Made by a program: the position numbers and the translations under genes. The notes under the pieces were generated by a model, which ran no database searches, was not told the DNA's origin, and was given only the letters and a program-made list of their open reading frames with translations. A stretch of 64,000 nucleotides of DNA, taken from the NCBI RefSeq assembly GCF_900230285.1, contig NZ_OCNK01000001.1, forward strand, positions 1,116,001 to 1,180,000. The letters are read 5' to 3'. Below, piece after piece: positions 47,752 to 58,857 of the stretch. The stretch is from Blastococcus haudaquaticus. GTDB taxonomy: Bacteria; Actinomycetota; Actinomycetes; Mycobacteriales; Geodermatophilaceae. Numbering within the stretch: position 1 is the first letter of the stretch; every line of letters starts with the position of its first letter.

Positions 47752-50001
47752 TCAGCCGACGGGCGTCGTCACCGGCTCCCGCGGGGCGGGCGGGTGCGGC
47801 GCGGCGCCCAGCCGGGCGCCCTCGACGTCCAGGTCCGGGAGGATGCGGTCCAGCCAGCGGGGGAGCCACCAGGCCGAGCGGCCCAGCAGCGCGAGGACCG
47901 CGGGGACGAGCGTCATCCGGACCAGGAAGGCGTCCACCAGGATGCCGACCGCGAGGCCGAGGGCGATCGCCTTGACGATGACGTCCTCGATGGTCACGAA
48001 GCTGGCGAACACCGAGAACATGATGAGCGCCGCGGCCACGACGACGCGGGCGGCGTGCCGCGCCCCGGTGACGACCGCCTCGCGGGGTTCCGCCCCGTGC
48101 ACGTACTCCTCCCGCATCCGGGAGACCAGGAAGACCTCGTAGTCCATGGCCAGCCCGAAGAGCACCGCCATGAGCAGCACGGGCAGGAAGCTGATCACCG
48201 GGCCGGTGGCGGGGACGCCGAGCAGGTCGCTGAACCAGCCCCACTGGAACACCGCCACGACGGCGCCGAACGAGGCCGCCACCGACAGCAGGAAGCCGAC
48301 GGCCGCCTTGATCGGCACCAGGATCGAGCGGAACACGAGCAGGAGCAGAACCAGCGCGAGGCCGACGACGACGACCGCGAAGGGCAGCAGTGCCGCGCCG
48401 AGCCGGTCGGACACGTCGATCGCGACCGCGGTCTGGCCGGTGACGGCGAGATCGGCGCCCGTCTCCTCCTCCAGGTCGGGAGCGAGGTCGCGGATGGCAC
48501 CCACCAACTGGTTGGTGGCCTCCTCCTGCGGGCCGCTCTCCGGGATCACCGTCACGATCGCGGTGGTGCCGTCGGGCAGCAGGGTCGGCTGGGCGTAGGC
48601 GACGTCGTCCAGACCGCCCTCGAACTCGCCCGGCGTCTGCGTCGGCGTGCCGCCCAGGGCGACGGCGATCTCGCCGACCGACCGCTCGGCGGTCGCCGGG
48701 TCCAGGCCCTCGACGAGGACCACGAGCGGCCCGTTGAGGCCCGGGCCGAAGTTGTCGCTGATCAGGTCGTAGGCCTGCCGTTCCGGGCTCTCCGGCGCGG
48801 CGGTGGAGTTGTCGGGCAGCGCGAGCTGCAGCTGCGGCGCCGGGAGGGCCAGCACGATCAGCCCGGCCAGGACGGCCACCACGGTCAGCAGCGGACGGCG
48901 GGTGACCAGCCGGGTCCACCGGGCGCCCATCGAGCCGCCGACGCCGGTGCTCGCGGCCGCGTCGGCCGCCTCGCGGCGGGCGGTCCGCGAGCCGGGCTTC
49001 GGGGCGAGGCGGGCGCCGGCGAAGCCCAGCAGCGCCGGGAGCAGGGTCAGCGCCACCAGGACGGCGACCAGCACGGTGCCGGCGGCGCCGACGCCCATCA
49101 CGGTCAGGAACGGGATGCCGACGACGGTGAGGCCGGACAGCGCGATGACCACCGTGAGGCCGGCGAAGACGACGGCCGACCCTGCGGTGCCGACCGCGCG
49201 CGCCGTCGACTCCTCCGGATCCATCCCCGCCGCCAGCTGGGTGCGGTGCCGGGACAGGATGAACAGCGTGTAGTCGATGCCGACCGCGAGCCCGATCATC
49301 AGGGCCAGCGTGGGGGCCGACGAGGACAGCGTGACCAGGTTCGAGGTCAGCAGCAGGGCGCCCATGCCGATGGCGATGCCGATGAACGCGGTCAGCAGGT
49401 TGAGGCCGGCGGCCAGCAGCGAGCCGAAGGTCAGCACCAGCACGAGCACGGCGACACCGACACCGATGAACTCGGTGGCGCCGATCGTCACGCCCGTCGT
49501 CCCGAAGGCGTTGCCGCCGACGGCGACCTCGAGGCCGGCGTCCTCCGCGGCCGCGGTCGTCTCCTGGAGGGCGTCGAGCGTGCCCGGGTCCAGCAGCTCG
49601 CGCTCCACCTCGAAGGAGACGGTGGCCAGCGCCGCCCCGCCGTCGGGGGCGATCGCCTGGGTCCGGAAGGGGTCGGCCACCGAGCCGACCTGCGGCGTCT
49701 CCGCCGCCGTGGCGACGACCTGCTGGATGGCGGCGGCGAACGCCGGATCGGCGACGGTGGCGCCGTCGGGGGCCACGAAAACGATCTGGGCGCTGGCACC
49801 GCCGGCGCCGGGGGCGGCCTCGTTCAGCTGGTCCAGGGCGTCCTGCGACTCCGAGCCCGGGATCGTGAACTCGTCGTCGAAGGAGTTGCCCAGGGTGAGC
49901 AGCAGTGCGACGACGGCGCCGAGGACGGCCAGCCAGACCACCGACACCACGCCTCGGTGACGGAAGGAAGCGCGGCCGAGCCGGGCGAGCAGGGTTGCCA
50001 T
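47752..50001 (-). CDS. MMPL/RND-family membrane transporter
   Basis: A 749-residue protein with about twelve membrane segments and two large extracytoplasmic loops. Paired MMPL motifs mark the duplicated halves: GLAVGIDYTLFILSRHRTQL (~225-245) and GLAMDYEVFLVSRMREEYVHG (~590-610), including the Asp-Tyr pair thought to relay protons. Such proteins export lipids, siderophores or drugs; the substrate cannot be deduced. ATG 50001 starts MATLLARLGRASFRHRG directly before TM1. A TetR gene lies 48 bp upstream on the same strand, as expected for a regulated efflux pump; its operator candidate lies at 50678-50704. Confidence 0.92.
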   Translation of the reverse strand: MATLLARLGRASFRHRGVVSVVWLAVLGAVVALLLTLGNSFDDEFTIPGSESQDALDQLNEAAPGAGGASAQIVFVAPDGATVADPAFAAAIQQVVATAAETPQVGSVADPFRTQAIAPDGGAALATVSFEVERELLDPGTLDALQETTAAAEDAGLEVAVGGNAFGTTGVTIGATEFIGVGVAVLVLVLTFGSLLAAGLNLLTAFIGIAIGMGALLLTSNLVTLSSSAPTLALMIGLAVGIDYTLFILSRHRTQLAAGMDPEESTARAVGTAGSAVVFAGLTVVIALSGLTVVGIPFLTVMGVGAAGTVLVAVLVALTLLPALLGFAGARLAPKPGSRTARREAADAAASTGVGGSMGARWTRLVTRRPLLTVVAVLAGLIVLALPAPQLQLALPDNSTAAPESPERQAYDLISDNFGPGLNGPLVVLVEGLDPATAERSVGEIAVALGGTPTQTPGEFEGGLDDVAYAQPTLLPDGTTAIVTVIPESGPQEEATNQLVGAIRDLAPDLEEETGADLAVTGQTAVAIDVSDRLGAALLPFAVVVVGLALVLLLLVFRSILVPIKAAVGFLLSVAASFGAVVAVFQWGWFSDLLGVPATGPVISFLPVLLMAVLFGLAMDYEVFLVSRMREEYVHGAEPREAVVTGARHAARVVVAAALIMFSVFASFVTIEDVIVKAIALGLAVGILVDAFLVRMTLVPAVLALLGRSAWWLPRWLDRILPDLDVEGARLGAAPHPPAPREPVTTPVG

Positions 50002-50049
50002 GGGGAAGAGATCTCCGGATCCGTGGGACGACTCGGGTGGTGACTGCGC

Positions 50050-50667
50050 TCAGGTGGTGACTGCGGAGCGCAGCAGGAGGAGCAGGGCGGTGCGCTGGAG
50101 CTCGGCTGCGTCGTCGCGGCCGTCGGGGAGCTGTTGCACGACGGCGCCGTCGTGGACCGCGAGGATCATGCGGGCGAGCTGATCCGACGACACGGTCAGC
50201 CGGAGCCCGGTCCTCGGGGCGGCAGCGTCGATGAGTGCCGCGAGGCGGGCGTGCATCTCGTCGGCGTGCTGCCGCAGTGCCGCGGCCGCCTCCGGGTGCC
50301 GTGCCGCATGCAGCCGGTACTCCATGAGGACGAGCACCCAGGTGCGGTCGGCGCGCAGGGTGGACAGGCAGCGCTCCACGGCGGTGGCGACCGGGTCGGC
50401 GGCGTGCTCGATGCCGACCAGCTGCTGCTCCGCCCGGGCGAGGTTGCGGGCGGTCTCCCGGGTGAAGAGGGCGGCGAAGAGCTCGTCCTTGCTGCGGAAG
50501 CTGGAGTAGAACGCGCCGCGGGTGAACCCACCGCGGCGGCAGATGTCCTCCACGCTGGCGGCGGCGAAGCCCACCTCGGCGAACGTCTCCAGCGCCGCGT
50601 CCAGCAGCCGCTCGACGGTGTCGGCACGGCGGCGCTTGGGACGCGTCTCGACGTCCTCCACGGTCAC
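50050..50667 (-). CDS. TetR-family repressor
   Basis: About 205 residues. The N-terminal helix-turn-helix is RLLDAALETFAEVGFAAASVEDICRRGGFTRGAFYSSFRSKDELFAAL, closely fitting the TetR profile; the C-terminal ligand domain is all alpha. I used GTG 50667 (VTVEDVETRPKRRRADT). ATG 50691 would add eight residues but would put half of the direct-repeat operator inside the gene. No ribosome site is obvious for either, so a leaderless message is possible. It precedes the MMPL transporter on the same strand and probably represses both itself and the pump. Confidence 0.88.
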   Translation of the reverse strand: MTVEDVETRPKRRRADTVERLLDAALETFAEVGFAAASVEDICRRGGFTRGAFYSSFRSKDELFAALFTRETARNLARAEQQLVGIEHAADPVATAVERCLSTLRADRTWVLVLMEYRLHAARHPEAAAALRQHADEMHARLAALIDAAAPRTGLRLTVSSDQLARMILAVHDGAVVQQLPDGRDDAAELQRTALLLLLRSAVTT

Positions 50668-50677
50668 GATGCAGGAC

Positions 50678-50704
50678 TGTATTCGATGCATCGGTGTATT
50701 CGAT
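50678..50704. promoter_or_regulatory. direct repeat TGTATTCGAT x2, candidate operator of the TetR repressor
   Basis: TGTATTCGAT occurs at 50678-50687 and 50695-50704, 17 bp apart, with the palindrome GATGCATC (50685-50692) between and a further TGCATCGA just downstream. It is the only A/T-rich spot in the divergent-side gap between the TetR and peptidase genes. Confidence 0.5.
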
Positions 50705-50732
50705 TCAGGAGTGCATCGATGTGGGGCACGTC

Positions 50733-51827
50733 TCAGGGACGGCGGCCCCACCGCGCGGCGACCTCGGTGAACGTGGCGGCCGCCTGCTCGAGCTCGGTCA
50801 CCTCGACGTACTCGTCCCGCGCGTGCATGACCGCCGGCGTTCCGGGACCCCAGACCACGATCGGCGCCGTGCCGACCGCCGGGCGCAGCACCGAGGCGTC
50901 GGTGAAGTAGGTCGCCGGCCCGGGCTGCACCGCCGCGGGGAGGCCGGTGACCCACGGGTCGTCGGCGGGGGTGCTCATCGGCGGCAGGTCCACCCGCACC
51001 TCCACGTCGGCGACCTCGGCCTGACCGCGCCACCACGCGAGCAACTGCCCCGGGTCGCCGACGGTCCGCATGTCGATCAGCGCCTCCGCGCTGTCCGGGA
51101 CGACGTTCGGCACCGTGCCGCCGCTGATCACGCCCGCGTTCCACGTCTCGGTGCCGAGGAAGGCGTCGGAGCTCAGCGGGAGGCCCGCGCCGGCCCGGCC
51201 GAGGACGGCGACGAGGTCGAGGACGGCGTTGTGGCCGCGCTCGGGTGTGCTGCCGTGCGCCGCCCGCCCCGCGGTGCGGACACCCACCCACAGCGCGCCC
51301 TTGTGCCCGAGGACCACCTGGTTGCCGGTGGCCTCCGGCACGATGACCGCCCCGATCCGCTGCTCGGCCAGCGCCGCCGCTGCGGCGGCCGCCCCCTTCG
51401 AGCCGATCTCCTCGTCGCTGGTGAGGAGGAGGGCGACCGGCGTCTCCGGATCCGCGGCCGCCAGCGCGGCGGCGGCCGCGACCACCCCGGCCTTCATGTC
51501 GCTGCCGCCCCGGCCCCACACGCGCCCGCCGTCGACGTCCGCCCCGAACGGGTCGCGCGCCCAGCTGCCCTCGTCGGGGACCGGCACGGTGTCGACGTGG
51601 CAGGCCAGCAGCAGCTGCGGGCGGGCGGGGTCGGTGGGGGTGCGCAACAGGGTCCACGGCTGGTCGGGGTCGTCGCCGCGGCTGGCCTGCAGATGGGGCG
51701 CGCGCTCCCGCAGCACCTCCACGAGCAGCCCCATCGCCTGCCGCTGGGCGGCTGCGTCCCCGGAGACGGTGGACAGGCGCACCAGCTCCTGGAGCAGCTC
51801 GACGAGGTCCGTCGCGGGCATGGTCAT
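50733..51827 (-). CDS. M20-family metallopeptidase (ArgE/DapE/CPG2 type)
   Basis: A 364-residue zinc amidohydrolase. Metal ligands: LACHVDTVP (His, Asp), RGGSDMKAG (bridging Asp), LLTSDEEIGSKG (catalytic Glu and ligand Glu), and a late His in AVMHARDEYVEV. The dimerisation lid lies at ~165-275 (HGSTPERGHNAVLDLV). Such enzymes remove acyl groups or cleave small peptides; substrate not predictable. ATG 51827 starts one base after the phosphoglucomutase stop, so the two are one transcript. Its 3' side faces the TetR operator. Confidence 0.9.
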   Translation of the reverse strand: MTMPATDLVELLQELVRLSTVSGDAAAQRQAMGLLVEVLRERAPHLQASRGDDPDQPWTLLRTPTDPARPQLLLACHVDTVPVPDEGSWARDPFGADVDGGRVWGRGGSDMKAGVVAAAAALAAADPETPVALLLTSDEEIGSKGAAAAAAALAEQRIGAVIVPEATGNQVVLGHKGALWVGVRTAGRAAHGSTPERGHNAVLDLVAVLGRAGAGLPLSSDAFLGTETWNAGVISGGTVPNVVPDSAEALIDMRTVGDPGQLLAWWRGQAEVADVEVRVDLPPMSTPADDPWVTGLPAAVQPGPATYFTDASVLRPAVGTAPIVVWGPGTPAVMHARDEYVEVTELEQAAATFTEVAARWGRRP

Positions 51828-51828
51828 G

Positions 51829-53463
<1,635 letters not shown>

Positions 53464-53517
53464 GCGGAGATCTTGACGCCCTGACCGGGCTCCCGCGAGG
53501 TCGGCTCCGGTGCCCGG

Positions 53518-53893
53518 CTAGTAGCCGGTGCGGGCGGCGGCCCCGACCACCATCCCGGGGAGGAGGATCCCCACACCCACCCAGCCGAGGACGACGCCGG
53601 CGATCGCCATCCCGCCGCCGGCTTCCGCGCGCTGGCGAACGGCTGCGGGCGATGCAGCCGAAGACGAGCGCGAGGATGCTGCCCAGCCAGTGGATCCACA
53701 GGATGCCCAGGACCATCGAGGCGATGGCCGGCCCCGTTGGTGCGCTGCGGCGGCAGGTACGGGTAGCCGTAACCGCCGTAGGGCCGCTGTCCGTAGGGCG
53801 GGGCGGCTGGCCGGGGTAGGGACCGGCGCCCTGGCCGCCCGCGGCCGCACCCCAGGGATCGGGGGCGCCGTACTGCGGTCCCTGCGACGTCAT
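53518..53893 (-). pseudogene. frameshifted DUF4190-like small membrane protein
   Basis: The parts of one protein are visible in different frames. ATG 53893 reads MTSQGPQYGAPDPWGAAAGG then GQGAGPYPGQP. The frame then shifts to PYGQRPYGGYGYPYLPPQRTNG (a missing base near 53810-53815). It returns at a GGGG run near 53733 (one extra G) to read PAIASMVLGILWIHWLGSILALVFGCIARS. It shifts again near 53640 to RQRAEAGGGMAIAGVVLGWV and GILLPGMVVGAAARTGY, stop at 53518. Reassembled, it is a PYGQ-rich tail plus two membrane helices, the DUF4190 layout. Three shifts in 376 bp mean either a dead gene or assembly errors in GC runs. The gene is 54 bp from the pgm start on the same strand. Confidence 0.7.
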
Positions 53894-54127
53894 GGCCTCG
53901 TCCTCCACCGGCACCGACGGTCCACCCGCCGGCTGGGCAGAACTGCACGAGCCGGTTCCGTTCGTCTCGTGGCCAACGCGCCGACCGTCGCCCCTCCGGG
54001 TCGCGTTCTGCCTGCGTTCGACGACATTGCGACTCTGCCGGTCCTTCCGCCTCTGACCTGCGGTTTCTGTCGTACCCCTTGCCTACTGTCGGGGTGTCGG
54101 TAGGAGCCGTGGGAGAGGGGGTCCGAC

Positions 54128-55342
54128 GTGTCGGAGTTGCGTTCGACCCTCGACGAGCTGGCCGGGATCGACCTCGCTGAACTGTCCGCCGAGGCGCTGC
54201 TGGACCTGACGGCTGAGCTGGTGACGGCGAGCAACCGGATCGCCGCGGCGATGACGACCGTGGTCCGGGCGGCGGACAAGCGGGAGGCCTATCAGCGCGA
54301 CGGGGCCGTGTCGATGAAGGCCTGGCTGCGGGGCAGCTGCCGGATGGCCCCGGAGCTGGCGACGGCGGCGGTGTCCACCGGCCGGCGGCTGGAGCTACTG
54401 CCGGAAACGTCGGCGGCGTTCGCCGCCGGTGAGATCAGCGCCGCGCACGCCCGGGTGATCACCAAGGAGATGACTCCCCGTCGGTTGGCGAAAGCCGCCG
54501 ACGCCGGCATCGATCTCGCCGAGACCGACGCGATCCTCGCCGACCTGGCACGCGAGACCGCGCCGCACGAGACTGCCCGCGGCGTGAAGGCCTGGGTCGC
54601 CGGCGTGGACCCCGACGGGACGCTGGACGACGCCGCCGACACCCGCCGCCGCTTCACCATGGCGACCGGCCTGGACGGTCGGGTGCACCTGCGCGGCGAA
54701 CTCGACGCCGCCGGTGGGGAGTACCTGCACACCGCCCTCGGGGCGCTCATGAACGGCGACCGCCCGGCCGGCGACCTGCGCTCGCACGCCGAACGTCAGG
54801 GTGAGGCGCTGGTGGCGCTCGCCCGCGGCGCCCTGGACGCCGGCGGGCTGCCGACCGTCCGCGGGGAACGCCCGCACGTGCGGGTCACCATCGACCTGAT
54901 GGCGCTGTGCGCGGAGCGTGGCGCGGCCGGGTTCTCGGGCGGGTCCCTGGGATGGGCCGGCCCGATCAACCCGGAGACGGCGCGGCGGCTGGCCTGCGAC
55001 GCCGGCGTCTCGCGCATCATCACCGGCCCGAGCGGACTGCCGCTGGACTCCGGCCGTGAGCAGCGCGCACCCAGCGCAGGGATCCGGCGGGCCGTCGAGG
55101 TCCGCGACGAGCACTGCGTGTTCGCCGGCTGCGACGCCCTGCCCGAGTGGTGCGATTTCCACCATGTCGTCCACTGGGCGCACGGTGGCCCGACGAACTG
55201 CGACAACGGGGCGCTGCTCTGTGAACGCCACCACACCGCTGTCCACGAGGGCGGATTCGGAATCCAGCGGGATCCCGGCACCGACCGCTGGCACACCTAC
55301 CGGCCGGACGGCTCGGAGATCCTCAGCCGAGCCGGGCCCTGA
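54128..55342 (+). CDS. DUF222/13E12-type HNH endonuclease family protein
   Basis: A 404-residue protein. The N-terminal DUF222 domain (~1-290) is helical (LAELSAEALLDLTAELVTASNRIAAAM). The C-terminal HNH nuclease (~320-395) shows CVFAGCDALPEWCDFHHVVHW, then AHGGPTNCDNGALLCERHHTAVHEG, with the Cys/His metal ligands in order. Proteins of this 13E12-repeat family are multicopy in actinobacterial genomes and of unsettled function; some behave like mobile or selfish genes. GTG 54128 follows GGGAGAGGGGGTCC. The upstream region (53894-54127) has a slightly lower GC stretch with TTGCCT and TACTGT in a -35/-10-like arrangement. Confidence 0.9.
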   Translation: MSELRSTLDELAGIDLAELSAEALLDLTAELVTASNRIAAAMTTVVRAADKREAYQRDGAVSMKAWLRGSCRMAPELATAAVSTGRRLELLPETSAAFAAGEISAAHARVITKEMTPRRLAKAADAGIDLAETDAILADLARETAPHETARGVKAWVAGVDPDGTLDDAADTRRRFTMATGLDGRVHLRGELDAAGGEYLHTALGALMNGDRPAGDLRSHAERQGEALVALARGALDAGGLPTVRGERPHVRVTIDLMALCAERGAAGFSGGSLGWAGPINPETARRLACDAGVSRIITGPSGLPLDSGREQRAPSAGIRRAVEVRDEHCVFAGCDALPEWCDFHHVVHWAHGGPTNCDNGALLCERHHTAVHEGGFGIQRDPGTDRWHTYRPDGSEILSRAGP

Positions 55343-55642
55343 GCGGTGCCGCCGCCCGGCGGCCGGGGCTGATGCAGGCCGCCGCGAGCAGCGAGCGTTC
55401 CGAAGCATCCCTCCCTGCGGTCCCGTCCACGACCCGCGGGCTTCGTCGAGTGACTGGCGATGCCAGCACTCGCCGTGCGGACGTGTCTTGCCGTGCCGTC
55501 GGCTCGAGTGACAGCCGCACTGTGAGGTCCGGGCGCACGCCCGCCCGCGCCTCGCCAAGATCGCCGCCTGAGGCAACGCGCATCAGCTCCAGCCGCCAGG
55601 CGGCACCCTCAGCCGATGCGGCGCCCGAGGATCGATCCGGCG
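55343..55642. other. 300-bp gap between the HNH gene and ynfA, nothing recognised
   Basis: GC-rich sequence lying between convergent genes. Short open frames are present on both strands without ribosome sites or recognisable protein content. No strong hairpin was found near either stop. Confidence 0.5.
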
Positions 55643-55978
55643 TCAGACGGCGCGGGGGGCGTACATGATGACCGCGACGCCGACGAGGCAGATCAGCGCG
55701 CCCGCGACGTCCCAGCGGTCGGGGCGGAAGCCGTCCACGACCATGCCCCAGAGCAGCGAGCCGGCGACGAAGACCCCGCCGTAGGCCGCGAGGATGCGGC
55801 CGAAGTTCGCATCGGGCTGCAGGGTCGCGACGAAGCCGTAGAGCCCGAGCACGATCACCCCGGCACCGATCCAGATCCAGCCCCGGTGCTCCCGCACGCC
55901 CTGCCAGACGAGCCAGGCCCCGCCGATCTCGGCGAGCGCGGCCAGGACGAACAACGCGACGGAGCGGGCGACGGTCAC
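55643..55978 (-). CDS. ynfA: YnfA/UPF0060 family small membrane protein
   Basis: A 111-residue protein with four membrane helices (~5-25 [20 protein letters not shown], ~32-52, ~62-82, ~90-108). The family pattern A-E-I-x-G-(A/C)-(Y/W)-L near the start and [19 protein letters not shown] are visible. YnfA proteins are small-multidrug-resistance-like efflux proteins; function is shown in only a few species. I used GTG 55978 ([10 protein letters not shown]), which gives the usual ~110 residues; GTG 55999 would add seven. Confidence 0.9.
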   Translation of the reverse strand: MTVARSVALFVLAALAEIGGAWLVWQGVREHRGWIWIGAGVIVLGLYGFVATLQPDANFGRILAAYGGVFVAGSLLWGMVVDGFRPDRWDVAGALICLVGVAVIMYAPRAV

Positions 55979-56078
55979 CGATCCGACGGTAGCGACCACC
56001 CGTCACCGTCCGGTCGGCGCGTTCGCGCTGCGCGAAAACCGCTCCAGGATTGTCGGTGGGGTGCACCACACTCGTTCC

Positions 56079-57070
<992 letters not shown>

Positions 57071-57074
<4 letters not shown>

Positions 57075-57922
57075 CCGCCGTCCGGAGCCAGACCACCGCC
57101 CTGTCCCCCACCGAGCGGCCGCCGATCTCGCCGCCGTCCCTCCTCCGGGCGGCGTCGACGATCGTCTGGCGCAACCTCATCCACATCCGCCGGATGCCGG
57201 AGATGCTGCTCGACGTCACCGTGCAGTCGGTGATGTTCGTGCTGCTGTTCGCCTACGTGTTCGGCGGGGCGATCGCGGTGCAGGCCTCCAACTACCGGGA
57301 GTTCCTGCTGCCCGGGATCATGGTCCAGACCATGGTGTTCTCCTCCGCCATCGTGGCCATGGGGCTGACGAGCGACCTGCAGAAGGGCTTCGTCGACCGG
57401 TTCAAGTCGCTGCCGGTCCCGCGGCCCGCGGTCCTCGTCGGGCGCAGCATCTCCAGCCTCATCCACTCGAGCATCGGCATCGCCGTGATGGGCGTGACCG
57501 GTCTGCTCATCGGCTGGCGGGTGCGCAACGGTTTCCTGGACGGCGTGCTCGGCTTCGCGCTGCTGCTGCTGTTCGGGTTCGCCCTGATCTGGCTCGGCAT
57601 CTGGGTGGGTTCGCTGATGCGCACCGTGGAGGCGGTGCAGGGCTTCATGTTCACCGTGATGTTCCCGCTGACCTTCGTCGCGAACACCTTCGTGCCCACG
57701 GAGAGCATGCCGGCGTGGCTGCGCACGATCTCCGAGTGGAACCCGGTGTCCGCGCTGACCCAGGCCTGCCGGGAGCTGTGGGGGAACGGGCTGCCCGCAC
57801 CCGCGGACGCCGCCTGGCCGCTGCAGAACGCGGTGCCGGTCTCCATCGGCTGGTCCCTCTTGCTGACGGCGATCTTCGCGCCGCTCGCGGTCTCGGCCTT
57901 CCGCCGCCGGTCGCGGGACTGA
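57071..57922 (+). CDS. DrrB-type ABC-2 permease
   Basis: A 283-residue ABC-2 transporter permease with six hydrophobic segments. Family blocks: MLLDVTVQSVMFVLLFAYVFGGAI, NYREFLLPGIMVQTMVFSSAIVAMGLTSDL, GFVDRFKSLPVPRPAVLVGRSIS, FPLTFVANTFVPTESMPAWLRTISEWNPVS. The RFKSLP motif is the expected ATPase-coupling segment. GTG 57071 overlaps the ATPase stop (GTGA). It forms the exporter together with the upstream ATPase; the substrate is unknown. The 3' end lies 9 bp from the convergent hydrolase gene. Confidence 0.92.
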
Positions 57923-57931
57923 CCCGCCGGA

Positions 57932-58792
57932 TCAGGACTCGACGCGCTCCAGGAACCGCCGGATCGTCTCCAGGAAGACCTCGGGCTGCTCGGAGTGCAC
58001 CCAGTGCCCGGCGTTCTTGATGCGAACGAGCCGGGTCGCCGGGAAGAGCGCGTCCATGTGCGGGCGGTCCTCGTCCAGCACGTAGGTCGAGTTCGCCCCC
58101 GCGATCCAGAGCACCGGTCCGTCGAAGGTCGCGCCGGGCGGGGGATCGGGGAATCCGCGCAGCTCGCCGAGATCGCGCTCCAGCAGTTCGAGGTTCAGCC
58201 GCCACCGCCAGCCGTCGCCGCCGGTCCCCTCCCGGACGAGGCTCTGCAGCAGGAAACTGCGCACCATCCGGCTGGGGACGGCGGTGCGCAGTGCGGCGTC
58301 GGCGTCGGCGCGGGTGGTCAGCGCGTCCAGGTCCATCGTCCGCATGGCGGCGATGAAGGCCGCGAACGGCGACGCCTCCTCGTCGGGGTCGTCGGTGCGC
58401 CCACCCTGCAGCGGGTACTCGACCGGGGCGATGTCGACGACCACCAGGGCGCGCAGCAGCTCGGGCCGGCGCAGCGCCAGCTGCATCGCCACCTTGCCGC
58501 CCATCGAGTGGCCGACGAGCGTGACCGGCTCCCCCAGGCGCTCCAGCTCGGCGGCCAGCATCTCCGCCATGTCGAGGTACTCGACCCGGTCGGTCCACGG
58601 CGAGTGCCCGTGGTTGGGCAGATCGACCAGCGTCACCCGGTGGGCGTCGGAGATGCCCTTCGCGATGGTCGTCCAGTTCTTCCCCTGGCCGAACAGCCCG
58701 TGCACGAAGACGACGTCCGGACCGGAGTCCCCCACCGTCCGCGTGGCAAGGCGCTCGTCCTGCCCCTCGGTGGCGCCGACCTCGTCCGTCAC
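57932..58792 (-). CDS. alpha/beta-hydrolase (YbfF/esterase-like)
   Basis: A 286-residue alpha/beta-hydrolase: oxyanion strand VVFVHGLFGQGKNW, nucleophile elbow LVGHSMGGKVAMQLAL (Ser), acid strand VLWIAGANSTYVLDED and catalytic His in IKNAGHWVHSEQP. YbfF-type esterases act on short acyl esters; substrate not determined. GTG 58792 (VTDEVGATEGQDERLATR) is used because it fits the usual N-terminus; a frame open to 58975 adds Arg-rich non-conserved sequence. It diverges from the SNF2-like ATPase gene with a 65-bp gap, so a shared promoter region is likely. Confidence 0.88.
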   Translation of the reverse strand: MTDEVGATEGQDERLATRTVGDSGPDVVFVHGLFGQGKNWTTIAKGISDAHRVTLVDLPNHGHSPWTDRVEYLDMAEMLAAELERLGEPVTLVGHSMGGKVAMQLALRRPELLRALVVVDIAPVEYPLQGGRTDDPDEEASPFAAFIAAMRTMDLDALTTRADADAALRTAVPSRMVRSFLLQSLVREGTGGDGWRWRLNLELLERDLGELRGFPDPPPGATFDGPVLWIAGANSTYVLDEDRPHMDALFPATRLVRIKNAGHWVHSEQPEVFLETIRRFLERVES

Positions 58793-58857
58793 CCGGCGAT
58801 TCCACCACGCCCTGTCGGTGCCGCCGCCTACCGTGCCGGGGGACGAGGGGAAGAGGC

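Noticed and set aside
54128-55342. HNH gene plus SNF2-like gene as a defence island
   Set aside because: They are 3.5 kb apart with transporter and housekeeping genes between and show no shared regulation.
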